The notes beneath the pieces are model-generated. The model searched no databases. It was not told where the DNA came from and was given only the letters and a program-made list of their open reading frames with translations. Of a stretch of 9,488 nt of DNA, positions 1 to 7,764 are shown in pieces. Both the position numbers and the translations under genes were made by a program. Position 1 is the first letter of the stretch. Each line of letters begins with the position of its first letter. This DNA comes from Clostridiaceae bacterium (lineage in GTDB: Bacteria; Bacillota; Clostridia; Oscillospirales; QAMX01): NCBI GenBank assembly GCA_016297585.1, contig JAEDGJ010000090.1:1-9488 (forward strand). Direction: 5' to 3'.

Positions 1-1090
1 CGCCGCCGACGTAGGGGTGGATCGCCGGCATCACCGCCGACAGGTCGCCCATGTCGGTGCACCCGGTGCTCCAGGCATCCTGCCAGACGTTCTTTTCGCC
101 GACGACGGCGGCCATGGCGCGGTGCGCGACGGACAGCAGCGTCGGGTCGTTCTCCAGCGGCGTGTAGCCGGGACGGTCGCAGAGCAGGACGTTCGCGCCC
201 ATCGCCGCGGCGGATGCCGCGAGCGCGCGGTTGATCTTGCGGTTCTCGCGCCGGATGGCGTCGATCGTCGCGCCGCGCACATAGCTTTCGAGTTTGACCG
301 TGTCCGGGATCGCGTTGACGGCGACGCCGCCCGCGGTGACGATCGGATGGAAGCGGATGTGCTCATTGTCGCGGAAGGTCTCGCGCAGCGCGTTGGCCGC
401 CGAGAACGCGAGATTCGCCGCGTACAGCGCGTTGACGCCGTTTTCGGGACTGCCGCCCGCATGCGCCGCGACGCCTTCGAAGGTGATGTTCTTCGTGACG
501 CAGCCGTTGCAGCCGCGGACATAGCCGAAGGTGCCCGCGGGACCCGCCGCGTGCAGCATGAACGCGAGATCGACGCCGTCAAAGAGCCCGCGCGCGAGGA
601 ATTCCACCTTGCCGCCGAAGTAGCGGATGACGCCCTGACGGCGCAGCTCCTCGCGGTAGGAGGTCTCGATCAGCTCCTCCGCCGGCACCGCGCACAGGCG
701 GATGCTGCCGGACAGGCCGTCGAGCGCGCCCGGCTCCTTCAGCGCCGCCGCAAGACCCAGCAGCGCCGCACCCTGTGCATGGTGCCCGCAGGCGTGCACC
801 GCGCCGGTCTCGGGATTCGCCTCCGGATGCGTCGCGCACAGCAGCGAGTCGAGCTCACCGAGGATCAGGAGCTTCGGCCCGGGACGTCCCGTATCGAGAT
901 CGGCGCAGAAGCCGGGGATGTTGCCGGCGCAGGTCAGCGTATAGCCGAGCGCCTCGAAGCGTTCGGCGAGGTAGCGGTGCGCATACCATTCGCGGTAGCC
1001 CGTTTCCGGGTGCCGCCACAGCTCGCGCTCCGCTTCCAGGATCTGCGCGCTGTGGGCTTCCACGAGAGAGAAGAGCTGTTCGTTTGTCAT
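1..1090 (-). CDS. M20-family amidohydrolase / metallopeptidase (3' end beyond left edge)
   Basis: Reading from the ATG at 1090 gives 363 codons open to the window edge, so the C-terminus is missing. The protein looks like a cytoplasmic M20 (M20D/AbgB-like) metal-dependent amidohydrolase that cleaves an amide or N-acyl bond; no signal peptide is visible. The motif HACGHH (residues 99-104) supplies the likely metal ligands Cys101 and His103. VPAEE (135-139) supplies the likely catalytic Glu138 and metal ligand Glu139. His180 (MLH) fits a further ligand, and VAAHAGG (207-213) fits the dimerisation-domain His. STGCTDMGDLS (341-351) is typical of the AbgB-like branch, as is the longer stretch between the Glu pair and His180. 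The last metal-binding His is expected beyond the edge. An AAGGAGG ribosome binding site at 1099-1105, 8 bases upstream, fixes the start. It lies 54 bases after the GH109-like gene, probably in the same operon. The substrate cannot be told from sequence. Confidence 0.9.
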   Translation of the reverse strand, partial: MTNEQLFSLVEAHSAQILEAERELWRHPETGYREWYAHRYLAERFEALGYTLTCAGNIPGFCADLDTGRPGPKLLILGELDSLLCATHPEANPETGAVHACGHHAQGAALLGLAAALKEPGALDGLSGSIRLCAVPAEELIETSYREELRRQGVIRYFGGKVEFLARGLFDGVDLAFMLHAAGPAGTFGYVRGCNGCVTKNITFEGVAAHAGGSPENGVNALYAANLAFSAANALRETFRDNEHIRFHPIVTAGGVAVNAIPDTVKLESYVRGATIDAIRRENRKINRALAASAAAMGANVLLCDRPGYTPLENDPTLLSVAHRAMAAVVGEKNVWQDAWSTGCTDMGDLSAVMPAIHPYVGG

Positions 1091-1144
1091 GGGGAATGCC
1101 TCCTTATGATGTCAGTCCGGAAAGCCCCGGACGGGAAATGGGCG

Positions 1145-2368
1145 TTACAGCGCGAATTCGCCTTCGTACTGGTCGCGCTTTCGGAACCAGGTGCCGCGCG
1201 TGAAGTCCGGCATCGCAACGGGATGCCCGCCCATCGCGATCGAGTCCTCCGACAGCGTCGTGACGCTCATCCAGGACGCCATGTCGTAGACGTCGATCGG
1301 CGTGGGGCAGCGGCGCTTCACGCTGTCAAAGAACGCGCGCAGGACGAGGTAGTCCATGCCGCCGTGACCGCCCTTGGAGGGGTCGTAGTTCTGCCAGATC
1401 GGGTGCTCGTACTTTTCGTAGTATTTGTCGACGTTGTTCCAGTTATCCTTCCACGGCGTCTCCTCCGAGTGCTCGCCGTCGATGAAGAGGGAGTGGTTGT
1501 CCTCGACGTAGACCGCGCGGGTGCCGTGCACCTGGAAATTGCGGGAGTAGGGGCGGGGCAGCGTCGTATCGAGCACGAGGGTGATCGTCTCGCCGTGCGC
1601 GCACTTGATGATCGTGGTGATGACGTCGCCCTGGGCCCAGGCGTAGTTTGCGAGCGGGTAGTCGGGGCCGTCCAGCCGCATAATATGGTCGTTCAGGCCG
1701 CGCGCCTTCGACGAGACGCTGACGAGCGAGAGCATCCGGTTGCCGCGGTTGATGCCGCAGATCTTCGCGATGGGGCCGAGGTCGTGCGTCGGATAGTTGT
1801 CGCAGTTGCGGTGCATGTATTCGCCCTGGCGGTAGTGGCGCATCTCGCGCTCCGGCTCGCGGTTGTGCGCGAGTCCGAGGCGCAGATCGTGGCGGTAGCC
1901 GCCCTGGCAGTGGACGACCTCGCCGAAGATGCCCTGGCGGACCATGTTCAGCACCATCAGCTCGTCACGGCCGTAGTTGCAGTTTTCCAGCAGCATCGCG
2001 GGAACATGCGTCTCCTCATAGGTATGCACGAGGCTCCAGCAGTCGTCGATGGTGTACGCGCCGCCGACCTCGGAGGCGGAGTATTTGCCGGCCTTCATGC
2101 AGTCGATGGCGATCTTGATATGGTCGGTCCACGACGTCGGGATGACGACGCCCTGGATTTCGTCGATGTTCAGGAGGTCGTGGTAGTCCGTCAGGCCGCG
2201 CGGTTCATAGCCCGCGTCTTCCCGCACGCCGTCGACGGCGCGCCGGACGCGGTCCTCGTACTGGTCGCAGACGGCGACGATTTCGATGTCCTCCATCGAG
2301 GCGATGAGACGTGTCAGACCGAAGCCGCGTCCGCCGAGACCGACGACGCCGATTTTCGTTTTTTCCAT
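1145..2368 (-). CDS. Gfo/Idh/MocA-fold protein, GH109-like (NAD-dependent glycosidase or oxidoreductase)
   Basis: A 407-residue protein with an N-terminal Rossmann nucleotide-binding motif (VVGLGGRGFG, residues 8-17), as in Gfo/Idh/MocA oxidoreductases. The middle and C-terminal parts resemble glycoside hydrolase family 109, in which NAD+ is a recycled cofactor for sugar cleavage. Supporting motifs are ENCNYGRDELMVLNMVRQG (128-146), GGYRHDLR (156-163), NYPTHDLGP (191-199), INRGNR (206-211), EHPIWQ (321-326) and GGHGGMDY (333-340). From memory, the active-site residues of the characterised GH109 enzyme are Glu149, Tyr179, Tyr225 and His228; here Glu128, Tyr158, Tyr192 and His195 keep the same Glu-Tyr spacing (30) and Tyr-His spacing (3). 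Many GH109 proteins are exported, but this one has no signal peptide, so it probably acts in the cytoplasm. The start has a TAGGAGG site at 2380-2386 and a good promoter. It is the first gene of an operon with the M20 gene. The fold is certain; glycosidase rather than dehydrogenase activity is an inference. Confidence 0.88.
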   Translation of the reverse strand: MEKTKIGVVGLGGRGFGLTRLIASMEDIEIVAVCDQYEDRVRRAVDGVREDAGYEPRGLTDYHDLLNIDEIQGVVIPTSWTDHIKIAIDCMKAGKYSASEVGGAYTIDDCWSLVHTYEETHVPAMLLENCNYGRDELMVLNMVRQGIFGEVVHCQGGYRHDLRLGLAHNREPEREMRHYRQGEYMHRNCDNYPTHDLGPIAKICGINRGNRMLSLVSVSSKARGLNDHIMRLDGPDYPLANYAWAQGDVITTIIKCAHGETITLVLDTTLPRPYSRNFQVHGTRAVYVEDNHSLFIDGEHSEETPWKDNWNNVDKYYEKYEHPIWQNYDPSKGGHGGMDYLVLRAFFDSVKRRCPTPIDVYDMASWMSVTTLSEDSIAMGGHPVAMPDFTRGTWFRKRDQYEGEFAL

Positions 2369-2402
2369 AGAATGTAAAACCTCCTAAGGCTTGTTTTGCA
2401 TC

Positions 2403-2431
2403 AGTATAACGGATTTGTTCGGTTTTGTCTA
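2403..2431 (-). promoter_or_regulatory. Sigma-A type promoter for the GH109-like/M20 operon
   Basis: Read on the minus strand, TAGACA (2426-2431) and TATACT (2403-2408) are separated by exactly 17 bases; each box differs from consensus at one position. Transcription would begin near 2396, giving a leader of about 28 bases that contains the TAGGAGG site at 2380-2386. The spacer and -35 region hold two tandem imperfect ten-base units (2410-2419 and 2420-2429) that could be an operator. Confidence 0.75.
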
Positions 2432-2504
2432 CCGTTTTTTATGGATTTCCGTGTAAAATTTCCCTCTATATTTTTGCCCTCCGCAAGAAAAACTAGTTCC
2501 ATAA

Positions 2505-2544
2505 GGGCGGCGCATCCTGAAAGAGGGCTGCCCGCCAAGGGAGG
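2505..2544 (+). promoter_or_regulatory. ypeB leader: possible hairpin plus ribosome binding site
   Basis: The 185-base divergent gap is AT-rich near the left gene and GC-rich near ypeB. GGGCGGC (2505-2511) can pair with GCTGCCC (2527-2533), including one G-U pair; a shorter alternative pairs 2506-2510 with 2532-2536. The ribosome binding site AAGGGAGG (2537-2544) follows directly, 9 bases before the ATG at 2554. There is no U-tract, so this is not a terminator. I looked for sigma-A and sigma-G promoters on the plus strand between 2400 and 2505 and found none that were convincing. The hairpin could be chance in GC-rich DNA. Confidence 0.35.
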
Positions 2545-2553
2545 ACAAATCGC

Positions 2554-3873
2554 ATGAACCGACAAAAAAAGGCCATTTTAGCGACCTTTATCGTGGCGGC
2601 GTTTGCGGTGGCGGTGGGCTTTGCCGTCCGGTACGCCGCCGAGGCCGCCGATTATAAACGCATCCTCGCCGATACGCGCACCCGCGCGATGGCGAACCTG
2701 TCCGAAAGCCTCGGCGACATCGCGGGCGCGATGGAAAAGGGGCGCTACGCGACGTCGCCTGAGCTGCTGGCGTCCATCTCCGCCGAGATCTGGCAGGAGG
2801 CGGAATCCGCGCGCGTTTCGCTGTCCGAGCTGCCGCTGAACTGCGCGCCGCTGGACAACACCTGCCGTTTTCTCGCACAGGCGGGGGATTATGCCTTCTA
2901 TATCGTGAAAAAAGCCGCGTCCGGGGAGACGCTGACCGCGGAAGAGCACGCGGGCATGGACGAGCTGGCCGCCGTCGCGAAGCGCTGCGCCGATTCCGTC
3001 GCCGTACTGGCCGCCGAGGCGGACGCGGGCGTGCTGACGTACCAGTCTGCGGGCGCCGGGGGACGCACCGTCGACGGCGAGTTTACCTCGCTGGAGGAGG
3101 ATTTCCCCGAGTACGCGTCGCTGATCTACGACGGACCGCTGTCCGATCACGTCGAGCGGCGGACGCCTGCGATGACGGCGGACGCACCCGAGGTCAGCGC
3201 CGCCGACGCGCTCGCCCGTGCGGAGGAATTTGCGGGCTGCCCGGGCGTGCTGGCGTTTGCGGGAGAGCAGGCGGGCAATATGCCGGCCTACTGCTTTGCC
3301 GGGGATCAAAACGGCGAGCACATCTATGTGGAGGTCACGCGCGGGGGCGGCCATGTGCTGAATATGCTCCGCTCGCGCGGCGGGGTGACGCCGGCGATGC
3401 GGCCTGAGGACGCCGTGAAGCTCGCGCGGGAGTTTCTCGAGGCGCATGGCTTTGAGAACATGCGCGAGAGCTATTACTGGGACGAGGCGGGCATCACCGT
3501 CGTCAACTTCTCCTGCACGGACAACGGCGTGATCCTCTATCCCGACCTCGTGAAGGTCGGCGTCTCGCTCGACGACGGCGAGATCGTCCGGTTCGAGGCG
3601 CGCGGCTATCTGATGAACCACCGCGACCGCACGCTCGCGAGCCCCGCCGTGTCCGAGGCCGAGGCGCGGGAAAAGCTCGACTCCCGCATGCGCGTCGAGA
3701 GCACGGCGCTCGCGCTGATCCCGACCGACGGCGCGGGGGAGGCGCTCTGCTACGAGTTTTTGACGCAGGCCGACGACGGCACGAAGATGCTCGTCTACTG
3801 CGACGCCGCGACGGGGCTTGAAAAGCGCCTGCTGATCCTGACGCAGAGCGACGGCGGCACGCTGGTCAAGTAA
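2554..3873 (+). CDS. ypeB: Germination protein YpeB (spore cortex lytic enzyme partner)
   Basis: A 439-residue protein, close to the usual length of about 450 for YpeB. In Bacillus, YpeB is needed for the cortex-lytic enzyme SleB to be placed and kept stable in the spore, and it acts at the inner spore membrane during germination. Seen here: a short basic N-terminus and one membrane segment (about residues 7-26), then a mostly helical YpeB domain (about 30-200) with family-like words such as LDNTCRFLAQAGDY (100-113) and the SLIYDGPLSDH stretch near 189-199. Three PepSY-like repeats follow at about 212-277, 278-359 and 360-439. The start has an AAGGGAGG site 9 bases upstream. It is flanked by a divergent sugar gene and a convergent rnj, so it appears monocistronic. 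The usual upstream neighbour sleB is absent. Sporulation-stage control is expected from the family, but no sigma-G site could be recognised. Confidence 0.92.
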   Translation: MNRQKKAILATFIVAAFAVAVGFAVRYAAEAADYKRILADTRTRAMANLSESLGDIAGAMEKGRYATSPELLASISAEIWQEAESARVSLSELPLNCAPLDNTCRFLAQAGDYAFYIVKKAASGETLTAEEHAGMDELAAVAKRCADSVAVLAAEADAGVLTYQSAGAGGRTVDGEFTSLEEDFPEYASLIYDGPLSDHVERRTPAMTADAPEVSAADALARAEEFAGCPGVLAFAGEQAGNMPAYCFAGDQNGEHIYVEVTRGGGHVLNMLRSRGGVTPAMRPEDAVKLAREFLEAHGFENMRESYYWDEAGITVVNFSCTDNGVILYPDLVKVGVSLDDGEIVRFEARGYLMNHRDRTLASPAVSEAEAREKLDSRMRVESTALALIPTDGAGEALCYEFLTQADDGTKMLVYCDAATGLEKRLLILTQSDGGTLVK

Positions 3874-3879
3874 ATGCAG

Positions 3880-3915
3880 AAAAAAGGGCAGGAACCGTAC
3901 CGTTCCTGCCTTTTT
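3880..3915. terminator. Bidirectional intrinsic terminator between ypeB and rnj
   Basis: GGCAGGAAC (3887-3895) pairs perfectly with GTTCCTGCC (3902-3910) around a 6-base loop. It is followed by five T on the plus strand and preceded by A-runs (3880-3885), which become a U-tract for minus-strand transcripts. It lies just after the ypeB stop and just after the rnj stop, so it can end both convergent transcripts. Confidence 0.9.
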
Positions 3916-3916
3916 G

Positions 3917-5575
3917 TTACACTTCCATGATGACCGGAAGGATCATCGGGCTGCGCTTCGTCTTCTGATAGAGGAAATTCGAGATGTCGCTGCGCAGGTC
4001 GCCCTTGATCGTCGCCCAGTCGCTGATGCGGTCGTCGTTGCAGCGTTCGATGACGTCGATGGCGCGGCGGCGCAGCTCGTCCATCAGCTCATCCGACTCG
4101 CGGACGTAGATGAAGCCGCGCGAGATGACGTCGGGACCCGCGATGATCGAGTTGTCCTCGCTCGACAGCGAGATGACGATGACGATCAGGCCGTCCTGCG
4201 ACAGATGCTTGCGGTCGCGCAGCACCACGTTGCCGACGTCGCCGACGCCGAGACCGTCGACGAGCACCTTGCCCGCCGGGACCATCGAGCCGAGCTTCGC
4301 CGTCTTTTCGGAAATTTCGAGCACCCGGCCGTTTTCGCTGATGAAGATATGCGACGGGTCGACGCCGACGGACTGCGCGAGCTGCGCGTGCGCCTTCAGG
4401 TGCCGGTATTCGCCGTGGCCGGGCATGAAGTACTTCGGCTTCGTCAGCGACAGGATGATCTTCAGCTCCTCCTGCGAGGCGTGTCCCGAGGCGTGCACCT
4501 CCGCCATTTTGGAGTAGACGACGTCCGCGCCCTGACGCACGAGCTCGTTGATGACGCGGTAGACGGCCTTCTCGTTTCCGGGGATCGTGGACGCCGCGAG
4601 GATGACCCGGTCGCCCGCGCCGATGTTGATCTGCTTGTGACCGGCGAACGCGATGCGGTAGAGCGCGGACATCGCCTCGCCCTGACTGCCGGTGGTCAGG
4701 ATGCAGAGCTTGTTCTTCGGATAGCGCCCGATCGCGGACAGCTCGATGAGCACGCCGTCGGGGATCTCGAGGTAGCCGAGAGTCTTTGCGACGTGGAGGA
4801 TATTTTCCATCGAGCGGCCGGAGACCGCGACCTTGCGGCCGTATTTGTGGGCGATCCAGATGACCTGCTGCATCCGGTCGACGTTCGACGCAAACGACGC
4901 GATGATGATGCGCTGGTCGCAGTTCTTGAAATACGACTCCAGCGTCTCGCCGACGTGCTTTTCGGACATCGTAAAGCCCGGACGCTCGACGTTTGTCGAG
5001 TCGGAGACTAAGAGCAGCACGCCCTCGTCGCCGTATTCGCCGAAACGGGTCAGGTCGGTCATCTTGCCGCGGATGGGGGTCGGATCGATCTTGAAGTCGC
5101 CGGTGACGATGACGTTGCCGAGCGGCGTGGAGACGGCGATCGCCGCGGAATCGGGGACGGAGTGGTTCGTGCGGATCAGCTCGACGCCGAAGCAGCCGAG
5201 CTCGAAGTAGTCGCCGGGGGAGACCGTGACCATCTCCGTCGATTCGAGCAGCCCGTGCTCGGCAAGCTTTGTGCCGAGGATGCCGAGCGTCATCGTCGTG
5301 CCGTAGATCGGCACCTGAATTTTGCGCAGGACGTAGGGAATGGCGCCGATATGGTCCTCGTGCGCGTGCGTCAGGATGATGGCGCGCACCTTTTCGCGGT
5401 TTTTCTCCAGATAGGTGATGTCCGGGATGACCAGGTCGACGCCCAGCATCTCCTCGTCGGGGAACGCGATGCCGCAGTCGATGACGAGGATGTCGTTTGC
5501 GTACTCGATGACGGTCATGTTCTTGCCGATCTCGCCAAGACCGCCCAAAGGGATTATTTTGAGTTTTTCAGCCAT
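3917..5575 (-). CDS. rnj: Ribonuclease J (metallo-beta-lactamase/beta-CASP RNase)
   Basis: A 552-residue protein, the normal length for RNase J, which has 5'-3' exonuclease and endonuclease activity in Gram-positive mRNA decay and rRNA maturation in the cytoplasm. The metallo-beta-lactamase motif HAHEDH (residues 70-75) gives zinc ligands His70, His72, Asp74 and His75. His138 (NHSVPDS) and Asp160 (VTGDFKID) complete the site. The beta-CASP region carries DSTN (192-195), GRSMEN (253-258), TTGSQGE (294-300), SGHAS (364-368) and PGHGEYRHL (385-393). The C-terminal small domain (about 445-552) is present. The start ATG has an AGAGGAG site at 5581-5587, 5 bases away. It lies 65 bases after the nucleotidyltransferase gene and may be read from it or from its own promoter; no clear promoter boxes were seen in the gap. 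Whether it matches Bacillus RNase J1 or J2 cannot be told, though all metal ligands are intact. Confidence 0.96.
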   Translation of the reverse strand: MAEKLKIIPLGGLGEIGKNMTVIEYANDILVIDCGIAFPDEEMLGVDLVIPDITYLEKNREKVRAIILTHAHEDHIGAIPYVLRKIQVPIYGTTMTLGILGTKLAEHGLLESTEMVTVSPGDYFELGCFGVELIRTNHSVPDSAAIAVSTPLGNVIVTGDFKIDPTPIRGKMTDLTRFGEYGDEGVLLLVSDSTNVERPGFTMSEKHVGETLESYFKNCDQRIIIASFASNVDRMQQVIWIAHKYGRKVAVSGRSMENILHVAKTLGYLEIPDGVLIELSAIGRYPKNKLCILTTGSQGEAMSALYRIAFAGHKQINIGAGDRVILAASTIPGNEKAVYRVINELVRQGADVVYSKMAEVHASGHASQEELKIILSLTKPKYFMPGHGEYRHLKAHAQLAQSVGVDPSHIFISENGRVLEISEKTAKLGSMVPAGKVLVDGLGVGDVGNVVLRDRKHLSQDGLIVIVISLSSEDNSIIAGPDVISRGFIYVRESDELMDELRRRAIDVIERCNDDRISDWATIKGDLRSDISNFLYQKTKRSPMILPVIMEV

Positions 5576-5611
5576 TGTATCTCCTCTTTTTAAGGTATTT
5601 TTACTGTATGT

Positions 5612-5636
5612 AAGGGGCGCAGACGGCCCCTTTTTT
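5612..5636 (+). terminator. Terminator-like hairpin with T-tract on the plus strand, in the rnj leader
   Basis: AAGGGGC (5612-5618) pairs with GCCCCTT (5626-5632) around a 7-base loop and runs into six T (5631-5636) on the plus strand. That is the form of an intrinsic terminator for plus-strand transcription, yet both flanking genes are on the minus strand. Read on the minus strand, the stem is preceded by A and followed by ACATAC, with no U-tract, so it is a poor terminator for the nucleotidyltransferase transcript. There it could instead be a structured element in the rnj 5' leader. Confidence 0.5.
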
Positions 5637-5640
5637 AGAT

Positions 5641-7761
5641 TCAGGCCCTATTATCGCCGCCGTCCGCGCGCCGGACACGCTCGGCGAGGAAGTCGCAGAG
5701 CTCCGCCGCGGCCTCGGCAGTCCCGGCGCCCGCGGTGATGCGCAGCGAGGCGCGGTCCGCGAGGGGACGCACGTCGCAGGAGGCGCTGTCGAAGCCGTCG
5801 CGGCGCAGGATGCGCCGAAGCTCCCGCATGACGGCGCCGCGCGGATGGCGCACCGGCAGGTCGCGGGTCTGCGTAAAATGCGGCGGCAGCGCCGCGGCAA
5901 GCCCCGCGAGCGTGCTCTCCCGCAGCCGGGCGGTCAGATATGCCGCGCGTGCCAGCGCGTCGGGAAAGGCCGCATCCGTCAGGGAGGCGGCGATCGCCCG
6001 TGTCGCGGCGTCGTCCAGCGCGCATCCGGTCTCGTCGAGCGCGCCGAGCGACAGGCCGTCCGGAGAAGGCCGCCATTCGACGAACGCGGCGGGGGAGAGC
6101 TCCGCCCCGCAGGCGGCAAGACGGCGGCGCAGCGCGTCCGAGGCGGGACTGTCGCCTGCGACGCTGACCCGCGTGCCCGCACAGTCCTCCGTCGGCGCAA
6201 GATACAGCGCAAGGACGCCCTCGAGCGCGCGCGTGGTGCCGATGCGCCCGGGCTCCGCGCGCGGCGTGTCCCGCCGTCTGGCCGCACCCTCGAGCCTGCG
6301 GCGCGCGGAATTGCCGGGGGGCAGTCCGTCCGCGCCGGTAAAGGCGATCTGGATGCCGCCCGCGGCCTCGGTCAGATACGCGCCCGCGGCGGCGCGGGAC
6401 AGCCGCACGGCATAGCGCGCGCAGGCTTCAAACGGCGCGTCGTGCCGCAGGACGGTGCCGCCGCCCGAGCGGATGCCTGCTTCCATGGCGCACAGCAGCG
6501 TGTCCGATGCGGGGGAGCCGTCGCAGCCGAGCGCAAAGAGGCCGCCCGCCGCAAGCTCCGTCATCGCAAGTCCCAGCGCGACGCCGTCCTCCGGGCGGAA
6601 CGAGCCGCGCATCCGGCCGTCCTCACCGAGCGCCGGCAGGAAGAGCCGGTCGCCGGAGAGCACGCTCTCCCGCACGCGCGCACCGGCGGGAATCTCCTGC
6701 TCCGGCCAGACGCGGGTATGCGCCGCGAGCACGGCGTCGTCGCCGACCCGGACGCCGTCGCCGAGGACGCAGCCGTCCTCGAGGCGCACGCGTGCGCCGA
6801 CGGCGGCATTCCGGCCGAGGATCGAGCCGCGCACCTCCGACGTCTCGCCGACGGACGCGCCGCCGCACAGCGTATGGGAGACTTCGGCGCAGGCGCCGAC
6901 AGTGCTGCCCGATTCGAGAACGGCATACGGCCCCACGACCGCGCCCGCCGCGATCCGGACGTCCGGCGCGATATAGGACGGCGCATAGACGGACGCGCCG
7001 GGAAACGGGGGCGGCGGGGCGTCAAACGGCGCGAGTCCCATCGCCTCCGCACGGACGCGGCCGTCGAGCATATCCTCCGCGCAGCGCAGAAACGCGCCGC
7101 AGTCGCCGATGTCGCACCAGTAGCCGGGCAGCACGGCGGCGTAAAGGGTCTTTTTTTGCAGCAAAACCGGGAACAGATCCCGGGAAAAGTCATAGGGAAC
7201 GCCCTCCGGAATGAGGGAGAGCACTTCGGGACGCAGGATATAGACGCCGGTGTTGACGGTGTCGGTGCAGACCTGCCCCCAGGCGGGCTTTTCGACGAAG
7301 CGCTCCACGAGTCCCTGCTCGTCGGTCACGGCCAGCCCGTATTCCAGCGGCTCCGCGTGACGGTACAGCGCGATCGTCGCGTCGGCATGGCGCGCACGGT
7401 GCAGCTCCAGCGCGGGGGTAAAGTCGAAGTCGCAGACGCAGTCGCCGCTGATGACGAGAAAGTCCTCGCCGGCGAGAAAATCCGCGCACTGCCGCACGCT
7501 GCCCGCCGTGCCGAGCGGGGTCGTCTCCTTATAATACCGCAGCCGCACGCCCAAGTCCGCGCCGTCCGCAAACGTGCTTTCGATGACGGCGGACAGATAC
7601 GCGGTCGTGACGGCGATCTCGCAGATGCCCTGCGCACGCAGCAGGCGCAGGATGTATTCCATGACGGGACGGTCCAGAAGCCGCGTCATCGGCTTCGGTA
7701 CGTTCACCGTCATCGGACGCAGCCGCGTACCCTGCCCGCCCGCGAGGATGACAGCCTTCAT
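5641..7761 (-). CDS. Sugar-phosphate nucleotidyltransferase fused to hexapeptide and degenerate phosphomannomutase-like domains
   Basis: A 706-residue protein in three parts. Residues 1 to about 235 are an NTP-transferase (GMPP/RmlA-like) that would join a sugar 1-phosphate to NTP: GGQGTRLRP (8-16), VPKP (21-24), SGD with Asp107, FVEKP (155-159), NTGVYI (170-175) and WCDIGD (215-220). Residues about 257-368 are left-handed hexapeptide repeats. Residues about 381-706 match the phosphomannomutase half of GMPP-PMM fusions: GCDGSPASD (412-420) and a domain IV phosphate-loop-like RGAVMREL (641-648). The TASHNP-type catalytic serine loop and the DxDxD metal loop are missing, and domain III is much reduced, so the mutase half is probably inactive. 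From memory, full-length fusions run about 780-840 residues. I chose the ATG at 7761 because MKAVILAGG is the family's usual start; the in-frame GTG at 7773 abuts the AAGAGGT site (7774-7780). That site lies 12 bases before the ATG and inside a leader hairpin. The sugar and nucleotide are unknown. Confidence 0.87.
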   Translation of the reverse strand: MKAVILAGGQGTRLRPMTVNVPKPMTRLLDRPVMEYILRLLRAQGICEIAVTTAYLSAVIESTFADGADLGVRLRYYKETTPLGTAGSVRQCADFLAGEDFLVISGDCVCDFDFTPALELHRARHADATIALYRHAEPLEYGLAVTDEQGLVERFVEKPAWGQVCTDTVNTGVYILRPEVLSLIPEGVPYDFSRDLFPVLLQKKTLYAAVLPGYWCDIGDCGAFLRCAEDMLDGRVRAEAMGLAPFDAPPPPFPGASVYAPSYIAPDVRIAAGAVVGPYAVLESGSTVGACAEVSHTLCGGASVGETSEVRGSILGRNAAVGARVRLEDGCVLGDGVRVGDDAVLAAHTRVWPEQEIPAGARVRESVLSGDRLFLPALGEDGRMRGSFRPEDGVALGLAMTELAAGGLFALGCDGSPASDTLLCAMEAGIRSGGGTVLRHDAPFEACARYAVRLSRAAAGAYLTEAAGGIQIAFTGADGLPPGNSARRRLEGAARRRDTPRAEPGRIGTTRALEGVLALYLAPTEDCAGTRVSVAGDSPASDALRRRLAACGAELSPAAFVEWRPSPDGLSLGALDETGCALDDAATRAIAASLTDAAFPDALARAAYLTARLRESTLAGLAAALPPHFTQTRDLPVRHPRGAVMRELRRILRRDGFDSASCDVRPLADRASLRITAGAGTAEAAAELCDFLAERVRRADGGDNRA

Positions 7762-7764
7762 AGG

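Noticed and set aside
17..2377. A 786-residue open frame on the plus strand across the M20 and GH109-like genes
   Set aside because: It is antisense to two genes with clear families and motifs, and crosses both and the gap between them. Its product is Arg/Val/Ala/Asp-rich with no motif, as expected for the mirror frame of high-GC codons.
2454..2472. TAAAAT and TATATT as -10 boxes for ypeB
   Set aside because: No acceptable -35 box lies 16-18 bases upstream of either, and ypeB is expected to use a sporulation sigma factor.
2578..3621. A 347-residue minus-strand frame opposite ypeB
   Set aside because: It has no recognisable motif, is Arg-rich, and lies wholly within the conserved ypeB gene.
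3914..5011. A 365-residue plus-strand frame opposite rnj
   Set aside because: It is the antisense shadow of a highly conserved RNase J; its Asp/Val/Arg-rich composition has no domain.
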